A DNA stretch of 38,799 nucleotides from Candidatus Methanocorpusculum faecipullorum (GTDB lineage Archaea > Halobacteriota > Methanomicrobia > Methanomicrobiales > Methanocorpusculaceae): positions 1 to 38,799 of the forward strand of contig JAHLFR010000013.1 of the NCBI GenBank assembly GCA_018883755.1, read 5' to 3'. The notes under the pieces are model-generated. The model saw only the letters and a list, made by a program, of their open reading frames with translations. It was not told where the DNA came from and searched no databases. A program made the translations under genes and the position numbers. Each line of letters opens with the position of its first letter. Positions within the stretch are counted from its first letter, which is position 1. Shown here piece after piece: positions 1-7,594 of the stretch.

Positions 1-2
1 GG

Positions 3-129
3 GGGATTCTGCGGCCATAGCAGAGAGGTTCCACCCGGACCCATTCCGAACCCGGCAGTTAAGCTCTCTTACGTCGGATATTGTACTGAGATACGCGAGT
101 TCTCGGGAACTATTCAACGCTGCAACCCC
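3..129 (+). rRNA. rrf: 5S ribosomal RNA
   Basis: The stretch holds the universal 5S core (positions 33-64: cccggacccattccgaaccc followed by ggcagttaagc). Helix I can be drawn between TGCGGC at 10-15 and GCTGCA at 119-124, with one G-U pair. A flanking G5/C-run pairing (1-5 with 126-130) probably extends the precursor stem. The exact mature ends are uncertain by several bases. It is presumably the last gene of an rRNA operon whose 23S lies left of the window. A pyrimidine-rich stretch (cccccccttcttctt) follows and is a likely archaeal terminator. Confidence 0.93.
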
Positions 130-280
130 CCCTTCTTCTTATTCTTGATTCGATTAATTGAATGATTTCTTTTCTTCGGTTGAGGTAATCGTTTTCCCAG
201 AACTATAGCTTTCTTCTAAATGTGAATCATCTGCTACCCTGATACCTAGCTTTATCAGACCAGAAACCAACATACTCAGT

Positions 281-592
281 ATGCCGGAATTTGGAAACCC
301 ATTCGCAGGCCAGATGTCTGATCGGAAACTTACCGACAAAGAACTTGTTCGTGCCATCCGCTTTATGATCGCAGCAGAGTACGAAGCAATCCAGCTGTAT
401 CAGCAGCTTGCAGAGTCTACGGACAACAAACTTGCCATTGAAGTACTTCAGGACATTGCCGACGAAGAACGTGTCCATGCAGGTGAGTTCCTCCGTCTTC
501 TTCACGAACTTGCCCCTGATGAGGAGAAGTTCTACAAAGAGGGAGCAGAAGAGGTTGAGGAAGAGATCGAAAAGATGCAAAAACAAAAATAA
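281..592 (+). CDS. ferritin-like domain protein (encapsulated-ferritin / rubrerythrin-like family)
   Basis: A 103-residue protein of two predicted antiparallel helices. It carries E33 in AAEYEAIQLY and the D-E-E-R-V-H motif (E62/E63, H66), which match the metal-binding E and ExxH of ferritin-like two-helix proteins. It resembles the ferritin-like domain fused to encapsulin in Pyrococcus (recalled family knowledge). Such proteins oligomerise to build a di-iron ferroxidase site. The acidic and basic tail (E-rich, then KMQKQK) could be a targeting tail, but no encapsulin gene is visible in the window. The start ATG at 281 has no clear Shine-Dalgarno, so the gene may be leaderless or share the rRNA read-through transcript. 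An iron or oxidative-stress role is inferred. Confidence 0.85.
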   Translation: MPEFGNPFAGQMSDRKLTDKELVRAIRFMIAAEYEAIQLYQQLAESTDNKLAIEVLQDIADEERVHAGEFLRLLHELAPDEEKFYKEGAEEVEEEIEKMQKQK

Positions 593-599
593 CTCATCA

Positions 600-845
600 T
601 CACTCTTTTTTCCGATACTTTCCGCAGAGCGTGCCGGTATCATATCCCAGGGTTGCATCGGTGTAGTAGGCACAGACATCTGAGGTCATGGAGCAGACAA
701 AACCTTTCCTGGAGAAGAATTCCGCGTCAGGAAGCGACGGATCTTTCTTGAAGAATTTACAGCCGGTTACAACACGTCTGGTGGTGTCATAGAAGTGCTT
801 TTGCTTAGGGGTGAGGTTGGCAAAGTCAATCATCTGTATCTGCAT
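600..845 (-). CDS. small hypothetical protein with four cysteines
   Basis: An 81-residue ORF (69-77 residues if an internal ATG such as 833 is used), not recognised as a known family. It contains GCKFF, GFVCSMTSDVCAYY and TLCGKYRKK, so four Cys in a C-x20ish-C-x5-C-x14-C arrangement that could bind zinc or an Fe-S cluster, or form disulfides. There is no membrane segment. Composition looks coding, with a charged, lysine-rich N-terminal helix. It faces the ferritin-like gene convergently, with only 7 bases between stop codons. No Shine-Dalgarno is evident before either ATG, so the start is unresolved. Function unknown. Confidence 0.55.
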   Translation of the reverse strand: MQIQMIDFANLTPKQKHFYDTTRRVVTGCKFFKKDPSLPDAEFFSRKGFVCSMTSDVCAYYTDATLGYDTGTLCGKYRKKE

Positions 846-919
846 ATGTCAACCCCATGAGATAAATGCGGTGTTCGGGTACCTTTTCCCGGAGATATTC
901 TACTGCTGGAAAAAAACGT

Positions 920-933
920 AAACTATTATTAGA
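920..933 (+). promoter_or_regulatory. possible TATA box of tRNA-Thr
   Basis: The A/T-rich element aaactattattag ends about 29 bases before the mature tRNA start, so transcription would begin a few bases upstream of the tRNA. This spacing suits archaeal tRNA promoters. A second TATA-like stretch (actataatc, about 949-957) lies too close to the tRNA to serve it. Confidence 0.35.
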
Positions 934-961
934 GAGAAGGCGAATTACTATAATCACTTTT

Positions 962-1035
962 GCTTCAGTGGCCTAGCCCGGCATAGCGGCTGATTTGTAA
1001 TCAGCAGGTCGGGGGTTCAAATCCCCCCTGAAGCT
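962..1035 (+). tRNA. tRNA-Thr (anticodon TGT)
   Basis: A full cloverleaf can be drawn. The acceptor stem GCTTCAG (962-968) pairs with CTGAAGC (1028-1034), discriminator base T1035. The anticodon stem GCTGA/TCAGC (989-993/1001-1005) encloses the loop TTTGTAA with anticodon TGT at 996-998. The T arm is GGGGG-TTCAAAT-CCCCC. No intron and no encoded CCA. It reads ACA (and by wobble other ACN) threonine codons. Confidence 0.96.
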
Positions 1036-1260
1036 CTTAACTGTACTGTAGCTGGATTCTATTTTCGTGACTTATTTCATCCGTCGGTAGTTCCCGTCTC
1101 TAAAAAAGATTTGATGGACATTTGGTACCTGTTTTTGTGGTCAACTCCTTCCCTCGATCTATTCCGCGGCATTTATCACGCCCTCCAACCATCTATACTA
1201 TAACGACGACCTCCTCGCATGGTCGTCACCAGATACCTCCCAGCGGGTGAATCACAAACC

Positions 1261-2928
1261 ATGCTTTCCGACATTGAAATCGCACAGCAAGCCGACATGC
1301 AGAAGATTACCGCAGTCGCTGCAAAACTCGGCATCCAGCCTGACGAACTGGAACCCTACGGACAGTATAAAGCAAAACTTTCCGACACACTCGAAAAGCG
1401 AGTCGCTGCCAACCCGACCGGAAAACTCATTCTCGTAACCGCTATCAATCCGACCCCTGCCGGCGAAGGAAAGACCACCACCACCGTCGGTATCGGAGAA
1501 GCCATGGCAAAGATAGGCAAAAACGCCATCATTGCACTTCGCGAACCATCGCTTGGCCCCGTCTTTGGCGTCAAAGGCGGAGCTGCCGGAGGAGGATATG
1601 CACAGGTTATTCCGATGGAGGACATTAACCTCCACTTCACCGGTGACATTCACGCAATCACCGCCGCCAACAACCTGCTCTGCGCCATGATCGACAACCA
1701 TATCCAGCAGGGAAATGCCCTTGACATCGACACGCGCCGCATCATCTTCAAACGCTGCCTCGACATGAACGACCGTGCCCTGCGGAATCTGGTCGTCGGT
1801 ATGGGAGGACCAACCAACGGAGTCCCCCGTGAAGACCACTTCATGATCACCGTCGCCTCTGAGGTCATGGCCATCCTCTGTCTTGCAACCGACATCACCG
1901 ACCTCAAAAACCGGCTCGGCAAAATCATCATCGGCTACAGCCGCAGCGGAAAAATTCTCTACGCAAGCGACCTTAAGGCACAGGGTGCAATGGCCGCCCT
2001 TCTCAAAGATGCCATCAAACCGAACCTTGTCCAGACCCTTGAAAACACTCCCTGTCTCATTCACGGCGGACCGTTTGCCAACATCGCCCACGGCTGCAAC
2101 TCCGTTCGTGCTACACGGCTTGCCTTGAAACTTGCAGACTACGTTATTACGGAGGCGGGTTTCGGATCCGATCTCGGTGCAGAAAAGTTCCTGGACATTA
2201 AATGCCGCTATGCAGGCCTCACACCGAACGCCATTGTTCTTGTCGCAACCATCCGTGCTCTCAAGTACAATGGCGGTATCCCCAAAGACAAATGCAGTGA
2301 ACCAAACCTTGCCGCAATGAAAGCAGGTATGGTCAACCTTGAGGCACACATCGAAAATCTCCAGATGTTCGGTGTCCCGGTTGTTGTTGCCATCAACCGT
2401 TTCGCAGCGGACACTGATGAGGAGATTGCCGCACTCGAAGAGTTCTGCAAAGAAAAAGGAGCAGACTTTGCCCTCTCCGAGGTCTTCGCCAAAGGCGGAG
2501 AGGGAGGCCGTGACCTTGCCGCAAAGGTTGTCGCTGCCTGTGAAAAGCCGAACAGCTTCCACTTCCTCTATGATCTCGACAAACCTGTCAAGGAAAAGAT
2601 CGAAACGATCACCTCAAAAATCTACGGTGCAGCAAAGGTTTCCTACTCCGCAAATGCCGAGGCAACCATCAAAGAGATCGAGGCAACAGGTTCTGGCAAC
2701 CTTCCGATCTGTATTGCAAAAACCCAGTACTCCTTATCCGATGATCCGAACAAACTTGGCCGCCCGACCGGATTCACCGTTACTGCCGCAACTGTGCGCC
2801 TGCTGAACGGTGCTGGATTTATCGTCGTTGAAACCGGCGAAATTATGACGATGCCGGGTCTTCCCGCAAAGCCCGCCGCATGCCAGATCGATGTCGATGC
2901 AGACGGCAACATCTCCGGCCTCTTCTGA
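1261..2928 (+). CDS. fhs: formate-tetrahydrofolate ligase (10-formyl-THF synthetase)
   Basis: Catalyses ATP-dependent formylation of tetrahydrofolate with formate. Full length at 555 residues. Family landmarks are SDIEIAQ at the N-terminus, the P-loop-like [62 protein letters not shown] and the C-terminal [13 protein letters not shown]. The upstream in-frame GTG/ATG at 1219 is rejected in favour of ATG 1261, because GGTGA at 1246-1250 is well placed as a Shine-Dalgarno and homologues begin with SDIEIAQ. A TATA-like tctatactataac lies at about 1191-1203. The gene is monocistronic and ends in a T-run shared with the convergent methylase gene. Most methanogens carry C1 units on methanopterin, so a folate enzyme suggests acquisition from bacteria, probably feeding purine synthesis. 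Confidence 0.96.
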   Translation: MLSDIEIAQQADMQKITAVAAKLGIQPDELEPYGQYKAKLSDTLEKRVAANPTGKLILVTAINPTPAGEGKTTTTVGIGEAMAKIGKNAIIALREPSLGPVFGVKGGAAGGGYAQVIPMEDINLHFTGDIHAITAANNLLCAMIDNHIQQGNALDIDTRRIIFKRCLDMNDRALRNLVVGMGGPTNGVPREDHFMITVASEVMAILCLATDITDLKNRLGKIIIGYSRSGKILYASDLKAQGAMAALLKDAIKPNLVQTLENTPCLIHGGPFANIAHGCNSVRATRLALKLADYVITEAGFGSDLGAEKFLDIKCRYAGLTPNAIVLVATIRALKYNGGIPKDKCSEPNLAAMKAGMVNLEAHIENLQMFGVPVVVAINRFAADTDEEIAALEEFCKEKGADFALSEVFAKGGEGGRDLAAKVVAACEKPNSFHFLYDLDKPVKEKIETITSKIYGAAKVSYSANAEATIKEIEATGSGNLPICIAKTQYSLSDDPNKLGRPTGFTVTAATVRLLNGAGFIVVETGEIMTMPGLPAKPAACQIDVDADGNISGLF

Positions 2929-2935
2929 GGTCATC

Positions 2936-2945
2936 TCTTTTTTTG
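2936..2945 (+). terminator. T-run terminator after fhs
   Basis: Seven T residues (2938-2944) follow the fhs stop by about ten bases. This is typical of archaeal poly-T termination. No stable hairpin precedes it. Confidence 0.4.
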
Positions 2946-2973
2946 ATGATATGTAAAAACAGTCCGGTTCCCG

Positions 2974-3825
2974 TCAGTAATTCCGTACAATAATCTCTTC
3001 AGCCCCGCGGCGTCCAGAGACCTTTGCATTGATGTACCGCATAACTTGCACCCGTTCTATTGTATATTCGTCATACATCTCCAGAATCTCCGGGGCAACC
3101 GAGTTTGACAGCATCACCAGCGCACCACGCCGGTCTGCCTCCTGAAACATTTCAAACAGCTGTTCCTGCTCTGCAATGCCGAACGCTCCTGTTGTATATG
3201 AGGTGAAGTTTGCTGTTTTGGATACCGGCAGGTACGGAGGATCAAAGTACACAAAATCCCCTTTCGCAATCTTTGGCAGGAGACCTGAAAAATCTCCTTC
3301 CAAGAGAACTGCCGGCTTCAGAGCAGCTGCAAACGCATGCAGTGTCTTCTCATCCCAAAACCTTGGCGGCTTTGTGTGTCGTCCAAACGGAATATTATAC
3401 TCGCCTTTCTGGTTCACCCGCCAGAGTCCGTTGTATCCGTGATGATTCAGATACAAAAACAGTGCCGCCCGTTCAACACACTCCTCTGTCCCCCGAATAG
3501 CATTAAACCGTTTCCTGCAGGCAAGATAAGCCTCCCGTGTGTTTACAAATGCCGGATTCCGCATTGCATCCTCAAGTTCTGCGGTTCTGTCCCGGATCAT
3601 ACGGTACAAGTTGATCAGTTCGGGGTTTGCATCATTGAGGAATGCCTTTCCCTGTATGGCACCTGTTCGCCAGAGATGCAGATACAATGCCCCTCCTCCG
3701 AAAAACGGTTCAAAGTAATTCTCAAAATCCCCCGGACACCGCTCGGCAAGCTCTCCAAGCAGCTGCCTCTTGCCCCCCGCCCATTTCACCACTGGGCGTG
3801 GAAGGGAGGATTTTGTCACAAACAT
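2974..3825 (-). CDS. dam: Dam-type DNA adenine-N6 methyltransferase (orphan)
   Basis: 283 residues, the usual length of the D12/Dam class. Motifs in order: PVVKWAGGKRQLL (residues 11-23, AdoMet-binding motif X), FEPFFGGGALYLHL (38-51, motif I), NHHGYNGLWRVNQKGEYNIPFG (starting near 127, the Dam/DpnM target-recognition hallmark) and the catalytic DPPY (195-198). By family similarity the target is probably GATC; this is inference. No restriction endonuclease gene lies nearby, so it looks like an orphan methylase for strand marking, regulation or protection. It is divergent from the surface-protein gene, with only 33 bases between starts. Confidence 0.92.
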   Translation of the reverse strand: MFVTKSSLPRPVVKWAGGKRQLLGELAERCPGDFENYFEPFFGGGALYLHLWRTGAIQGKAFLNDANPELINLYRMIRDRTAELEDAMRNPAFVNTREAYLACRKRFNAIRGTEECVERAALFLYLNHHGYNGLWRVNQKGEYNIPFGRHTKPPRFWDEKTLHAFAAALKPAVLLEGDFSGLLPKIAKGDFVYFDPPYLPVSKTANFTSYTTGAFGIAEQEQLFEMFQEADRRGALVMLSNSVAPEILEMYDEYTIERVQVMRYINAKVSGRRGAEEIIVRNY

Positions 3826-3858
3826 TATAATTAATGGGAAGGCGGGAGGACATATACC

Positions 3859-4872
3859 TTGTCTATGATGAAAAAATCTCCATCCCTCATGACCCGTACT
3901 GTTCTTGGTCTCTGTGCCCTTCTGTTTCTTGCAGTACTCGTGATTCCGGTCTCTGCGGGAGTTTCCCAGAGTACAATTGCTCAGGGAGACACGTTTTATG
4001 TAAGCGGTCAGGCACCCGGTTCCCAGCAGGTTGCCTTGTACTTCTTCGGTCCTAACTACTTCAAATATGATACTGTTCAGGTAAATGACGGATCATATAC
4101 CTATCAGCTCACAACCACGAGCGATATGTCCCCTTCCCAGTATTACTGTGTTGTTCAGAGTCCAGGTACCGGAAGCAGGTTTAGTGTTGGTCCACTGACC
4201 GTAGGTCAAACCACTTACATTACGGTCAACCCGAGAAGCGGGGTTCCTGCCGACGGCAGCAGTTTTGTTGTGAAGGGTCCCAACGCACTTCAGGGTTCAC
4301 AGGCAGCATATGCTCTGGAGCAGATGATCCAAAGCCCGAACATTCCGGATCTTTCCCAGACATTCACCTTTACGATTGCCTATCCGACGATAACCATCAA
4401 CCCGATAGGAACTCAGTACATGGGAGTACCTTTCACGGTTTCCGGAACCACCAACCTTGCAGCAGGTGATACACTTCTTGTCAGCGTTCAGATTGCCACG
4501 TTCTGGCCTATGGGAAAAGAGGAAGCTAATGCAGAGGATGCTGAATCCTGGTCCCAGGGAGATTCCGGAAGTGTAACCGTTCAGCAGGGAGCCTCAAGCG
4601 GCCAGAACTACTGGAGCTTCTCCGTCAACCCGCTGCACTCATCACAGTATGATGTCACGGTAACCGGCATTAAAACCGGTGCGACCGCATCGCAGGAGTT
4701 TTCGGTTTCCAACCAGAGTAAACCAACCACTGTTCCGACAACCGCGGTAACGACTGCTGTAACCACGGCTGCGACCACTGTCCCGACCCCAACCCAGTCA
4801 CCGGGATTTGGTCTTGCTGCCGCAGCAGGGGCACTTGGTGCTGTTGTTTTCCTCACATACAGAAGACACTAA
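3859..4872 (+). CDS. secreted PGF-CTERM surface protein
   Basis: 337 residues if the TTG at 3859 is used. The N-terminus has a basic stretch and a hydrophobic signal (residues about 14-32) ending VSAG. The ectodomain has repeated beta-type segments, possibly Ig-like (TITINPIGTQYMGVPFTVSG). A Thr/Pro/Ala-rich stalk follows (near 292-313). The protein then ends PGF (315-317), a short hydrophobic helix and TYRRH, which is the PGF-CTERM signal processed by archaeosortase A for lipid anchoring. GGGAGG at 3844-3849 sits 9 bases before TTG 3859 but 15 before ATG 3865, so the rare TTG start is favoured by spacing. Likely S-layer associated; exact role unknown. Confidence 0.85.
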   Translation: MSMMKKSPSLMTRTVLGLCALLFLAVLVIPVSAGVSQSTIAQGDTFYVSGQAPGSQQVALYFFGPNYFKYDTVQVNDGSYTYQLTTTSDMSPSQYYCVVQSPGTGSRFSVGPLTVGQTTYITVNPRSGVPADGSSFVVKGPNALQGSQAAYALEQMIQSPNIPDLSQTFTFTIAYPTITINPIGTQYMGVPFTVSGTTNLAAGDTLLVSVQIATFWPMGKEEANAEDAESWSQGDSGSVTVQQGASSGQNYWSFSVNPLHSSQYDVTVTGIKTGATASQEFSVSNQSKPTTVPTTAVTTAVTTAATTVPTPTQSPGFGLAAAAGALGAVVFLTYRRH

Positions 4873-4906
4873 CTCCTTTTTTCAGGGTCGTTCCCAAACG
4901 GGTCTT

Positions 4907-6001
4907 TCATTGTATGTGGTGTACATAACAGGGACAGCGGACGACCAGCAGCCCGACCGCTGCATTCAGTACTGCAACAATCAGAAACACCGCGACGTAC
5001 CCGATCGGCAGGACCAGCAGCCCTGCGGCAAACGGCAGTGCAGCCATCCCCGCATACTGTGTCATGTTGAACATCCCGTTCATCACTCCCTGCGGTTTTT
5101 TTGTCTCCGCAAGATAGTTTAAAATTGCAGCAGTAATCACACCAAATGCTGCTCCCACAAAGATCATTCCGGCCGGGTGTACCAATACTATCGGAACGGA
5201 CACCCCAAGAAAAATGCCTGCGCCTCTCACTACGGAAAGGGAGTCTGCGGTTCGCATTCGGGATGCGGCATACACAAACACCGCCGTTGCAACACTCATC
5301 AGTGCTGTAATAACTCCGTTCATCTCGGCTGATGATCCGGAGAGTTCCGGATAGGCGGAGATGACCACGCCGGTTGTTCCGCAGAACACAAAGAGTGCTG
5401 CCCACAGCCACTTGTGATACACGGCAATCTCCGTTACCTCTGCAACCGGCAGACCCGTCTGAAGTGCCGGGCTCTCGTCAGCAGGTCCCAAGCTCAGCAG
5501 TACCGAAACACCCGTCAGTATGCCAAACACCAGAACACCTGCATAGGCCTGCCACGCTGCAAGCCAGCCGCTCACGACGAGTCCTGCAACCATCCCAATG
5601 TTCATCAGTGCAACAAACCCGCCGGCGAGTTTCCGGTGATCCGCTGCCGAGTTCACGAACGCCATTGCAGCAGAAACAAACATCCCGGTAAACAGACCTT
5701 CCGCAAACCGGAGTAAAACTGCCGCCGTCGGATCCGGATAGGAGAGCCACAGGACGGCCGCGGCTATCAGTGTTCCACAGAGACCTGCCCGTACCAGCGG
5801 TGTCCTTCCAACTCTGTCCGACATCCATCCTGCGGGAAACACCATGAGAAATGCACCGAGGAAGTATGCCGAGTACACCGCACCTTGGATTGCAGGATCA
5901 GATGCAATGCTGTTTAAAACCGGCACTACCGCGTTGGAGAGTGCCATCGTTGCAAACGCACCCAGAAACAGTGATATGCGGAAGATGATCTGCAGTTTCA
6001 T
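4907..6001 (-). CDS. major facilitator superfamily transporter
   Basis: 364 residues, nearly all hydrophobic, with about twelve predicted helices, so a short MFS protein. The loop 2-3 signature appears as AGWMSDRVGRTPLVR, matching G-x3-D-R-x-G-R-(K/R). A conserved GFVALMNIGMVAGLV segment follows in the fifth helix. The substrate cannot be told from sequence. The start overlaps neither neighbour but lies 3 bases after the stop of the preceding minus-strand gene, so the two are probably cotranscribed. Some homologues are annotated as drug or sugar efflux pumps, but nothing here decides that. Confidence 0.88.
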   Translation of the reverse strand: MKLQIIFRISLFLGAFATMALSNAVVPVLNSIASDPAIQGAVYSAYFLGAFLMVFPAGWMSDRVGRTPLVRAGLCGTLIAAAVLWLSYPDPTAAVLLRFAEGLFTGMFVSAAMAFVNSAADHRKLAGGFVALMNIGMVAGLVVSGWLAAWQAYAGVLVFGILTGVSVLLSLGPADESPALQTGLPVAEVTEIAVYHKWLWAALFVFCGTTGVVISAYPELSGSSAEMNGVITALMSVATAVFVYAASRMRTADSLSVVRGAGIFLGVSVPIVLVHPAGMIFVGAAFGVITAAILNYLAETKKPQGVMNGMFNMTQYAGMAALPFAAGLLVLPIGYVAVFLIVAVLNAAVGLLVVRCPCYVHHIQ

Positions 6002-6004
6002 GAA

Positions 6005-6481
6005 TCAGAGAAGGGCTGCATCTTTTTTGATCTCATACTTCTGCAAAACCGTTCTGGGGAGATTGGGGACCGCTTCTGCAAGCGGGACGGTGAACAGAAA
6101 TTTTGGTTCGTCTGCAAACCCGTGCAGACCGAATATGACATAACAGGGATTTCTTTCTGTTTCTGCGTAGGACAGGTATGCGGTATAGGTCTCCGGAGTA
6201 ACCCACGGCAGATAGGCTTCTCCGTCCTCGCCGACGAACATTCTGCTTCGAAAACAGGTGATGATATCAAACCGCATATCATCTGCATTGCGTACACAGA
6301 CAACATCAGGTTCACCTACGGCACGCTCTTCACGATCGGCAACAGAGTATGCCGAACCCAGCCGGTTCATAACATATTCGCGGAATGCTACGGACACGAC
6401 AGGATTTGTGTCGTCCGGATCCGCATCGGGATCAGGGTACCAGACACCAAGTGCCCGTTCAAGCTGGCCTAAAATGCCCAT
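6005..6481 (-). CDS. hypothetical protein cotranscribed with the MFS carrier
   Basis: 158 residues from ATG 6481 (MGILGQLERALGVW). A longer in-frame start at 6556 adds 25 atypical residues (a Cys and Phe-rich stretch) and is not favoured. It is soluble and acidic, with a D/P-rich segment (YPDPDADPDD, near residue 15-24), a central FDIITCFRSRMFVGEDG and a C-terminal YVIFGLHGFADEPKFLF. The alternating beta-alpha pattern faintly recalls the restriction-endonuclease-like (PD-(D/E)xK) fold, but the catalytic E-x-K is not present. No confident family assignment. It lies 3 bases upstream of the MFS gene, suggesting a shared transcript. Confidence 0.7.
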   Translation of the reverse strand: MGILGQLERALGVWYPDPDADPDDTNPVVSVAFREYVMNRLGSAYSVADREERAVGEPDVVCVRNADDMRFDIITCFRSRMFVGEDGEAYLPWVTPETYTAYLSYAETERNPCYVIFGLHGFADEPKFLFTVPLAEAVPNLPRTVLQKYEIKKDAALL

Positions 6482-6584
6482 ACTTACTTCTTGAACCTCT
6501 GCCCTCTTAAAAAAGCAGTACGTCAGCGTGCCAATTATCTTATAAGAAAACTGCATAATAGTATTCTAAGAGAGATCAGCGAGC

Positions 6585-7490
6585 ATGGAACACGCAGAGA
6601 TCATCACGAATGCCTATAATTTCACGAAAAATGCTTTCTTCAGCATTGCGCAGTTTCCACGGTGGCTGGTACTGTTCTTCTATATCATCGGCCCGGTTAT
6701 TGTGGGATTCATTCTCGCAACAATTGTACTGCAGCTGATTGTTCTGCCGATTCTGGTGAGCCTCCTTGTTGGTCCTGACTTCGGATTTACCCAGGAGGTC
6801 CTTTCGGGTCTTCTGCAGTTCCTTGCTCTGCTGATAGGTATTTCCTGTATTTTCTTTGTGCCGCTAATGCAGGGATACTGTTACCGGCTGTTCCGTTCCG
6901 ATGATACTATGCCGGACACCGGCAACCTCTGGGTTCTGTTCTTCAACGGCTGGCGGATCAACATCACGGTTCTTATCTATGCGATTCCGCTGATGCTGAT
7001 ATCAATCATCTACATGCTGGTGTTTATGTACCTGTTCCCGGATACGGGAATGTACTCAACTGCTGACGTCCTTGACATGGAGGGAATGATGTATGTGGGG
7101 ACGGTCTTTTCCTATGCTGCCATTCAGTTTGTTACTACACTGGTTGTCCTCTTGTTTGCTTTTATCGGTGTTACGCATCTGTGCCGAACAGGTTCTATCC
7201 GTGAAGCGGTGAGCCTGCGGACGATCACCGGAATTATCAGCAGAATCGGCTGGTATGACTACATTCTCTCACTGGTGGTGATGAGTATCCTCTACCTGAT
7301 GGTGACGTTTGTAGTAGTGTCGCTGTCGCAGCTGTTTTCAAACAACCTGGTGATTATGACGGTACTGTATGTTCTCTACATCTTTGCGTTAGTGCCAATT
7401 ACCGTCTTTTTCATCAAGTACCTCTCGGAGGTTTACGACACTGCATTCCTTCCCGACGAGAGGGATGATGAGGAGTTCGACTTCTTCTAA
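6585..7490 (+). CDS. polytopic membrane protein, DUF4013-like
   Basis: 301 residues with about six hydrophobic helices. The layout fits archaeal DUF4013 proteins: an N-terminal cytoplasmic amphipathic stretch (NFTKNAFFSIAQFPRW), paired helices, and an acidic C-terminus (DERDDEEFDFF). Function of the family is unknown. The gene is divergent from the 6005-6481/MFS pair across about 100 bases, which contain TATA-like stretches (ttataaga about 6539-6546). A perfect hairpin and T-run follow the stop. Confidence 0.75.
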   Translation: MEHAEIITNAYNFTKNAFFSIAQFPRWLVLFFYIIGPVIVGFILATIVLQLIVLPILVSLLVGPDFGFTQEVLSGLLQFLALLIGISCIFFVPLMQGYCYRLFRSDDTMPDTGNLWVLFFNGWRINITVLIYAIPLMLISIIYMLVFMYLFPDTGMYSTADVLDMEGMMYVGTVFSYAAIQFVTTLVVLLFAFIGVTHLCRTGSIREAVSLRTITGIISRIGWYDYILSLVVMSILYLMVTFVVVSLSQLFSNNLVIMTVLYVLYIFALVPITVFFIKYLSEVYDTAFLPDERDDEEFDFF

Positions 7491-7501
7491 CGCCAATTTT
7501 T

Positions 7502-7542
7502 CCGTTCACATCTGAACGGTGACCGATCACCTCCCTTTTTTT
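7502..7542 (+). terminator. hairpin plus T-run terminator
   Basis: A perfect 7-bp inverted repeat, CCGTTCA (7502-7508) and TGAACGG (7513-7519) around CATC, is followed by a run of seven T at 7536-7542. It sits 12 bases after the DUF4013-like stop. The gap between stem and T-run is longer than in a bacterial terminator. Confidence 0.5.
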
Positions 7543-7594
7543 CCAGAACCAACCCCAGAGTAGAAATAGCATCCCTGCCCAATACTTTCTCATT

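Noticed and set aside
1252-2562. 436-codon open frame on the minus strand inside fhs
   Set aside because: It is the antisense of a clear, full-length fhs, has unnatural Val/Cys/Gly-rich composition and no motifs.
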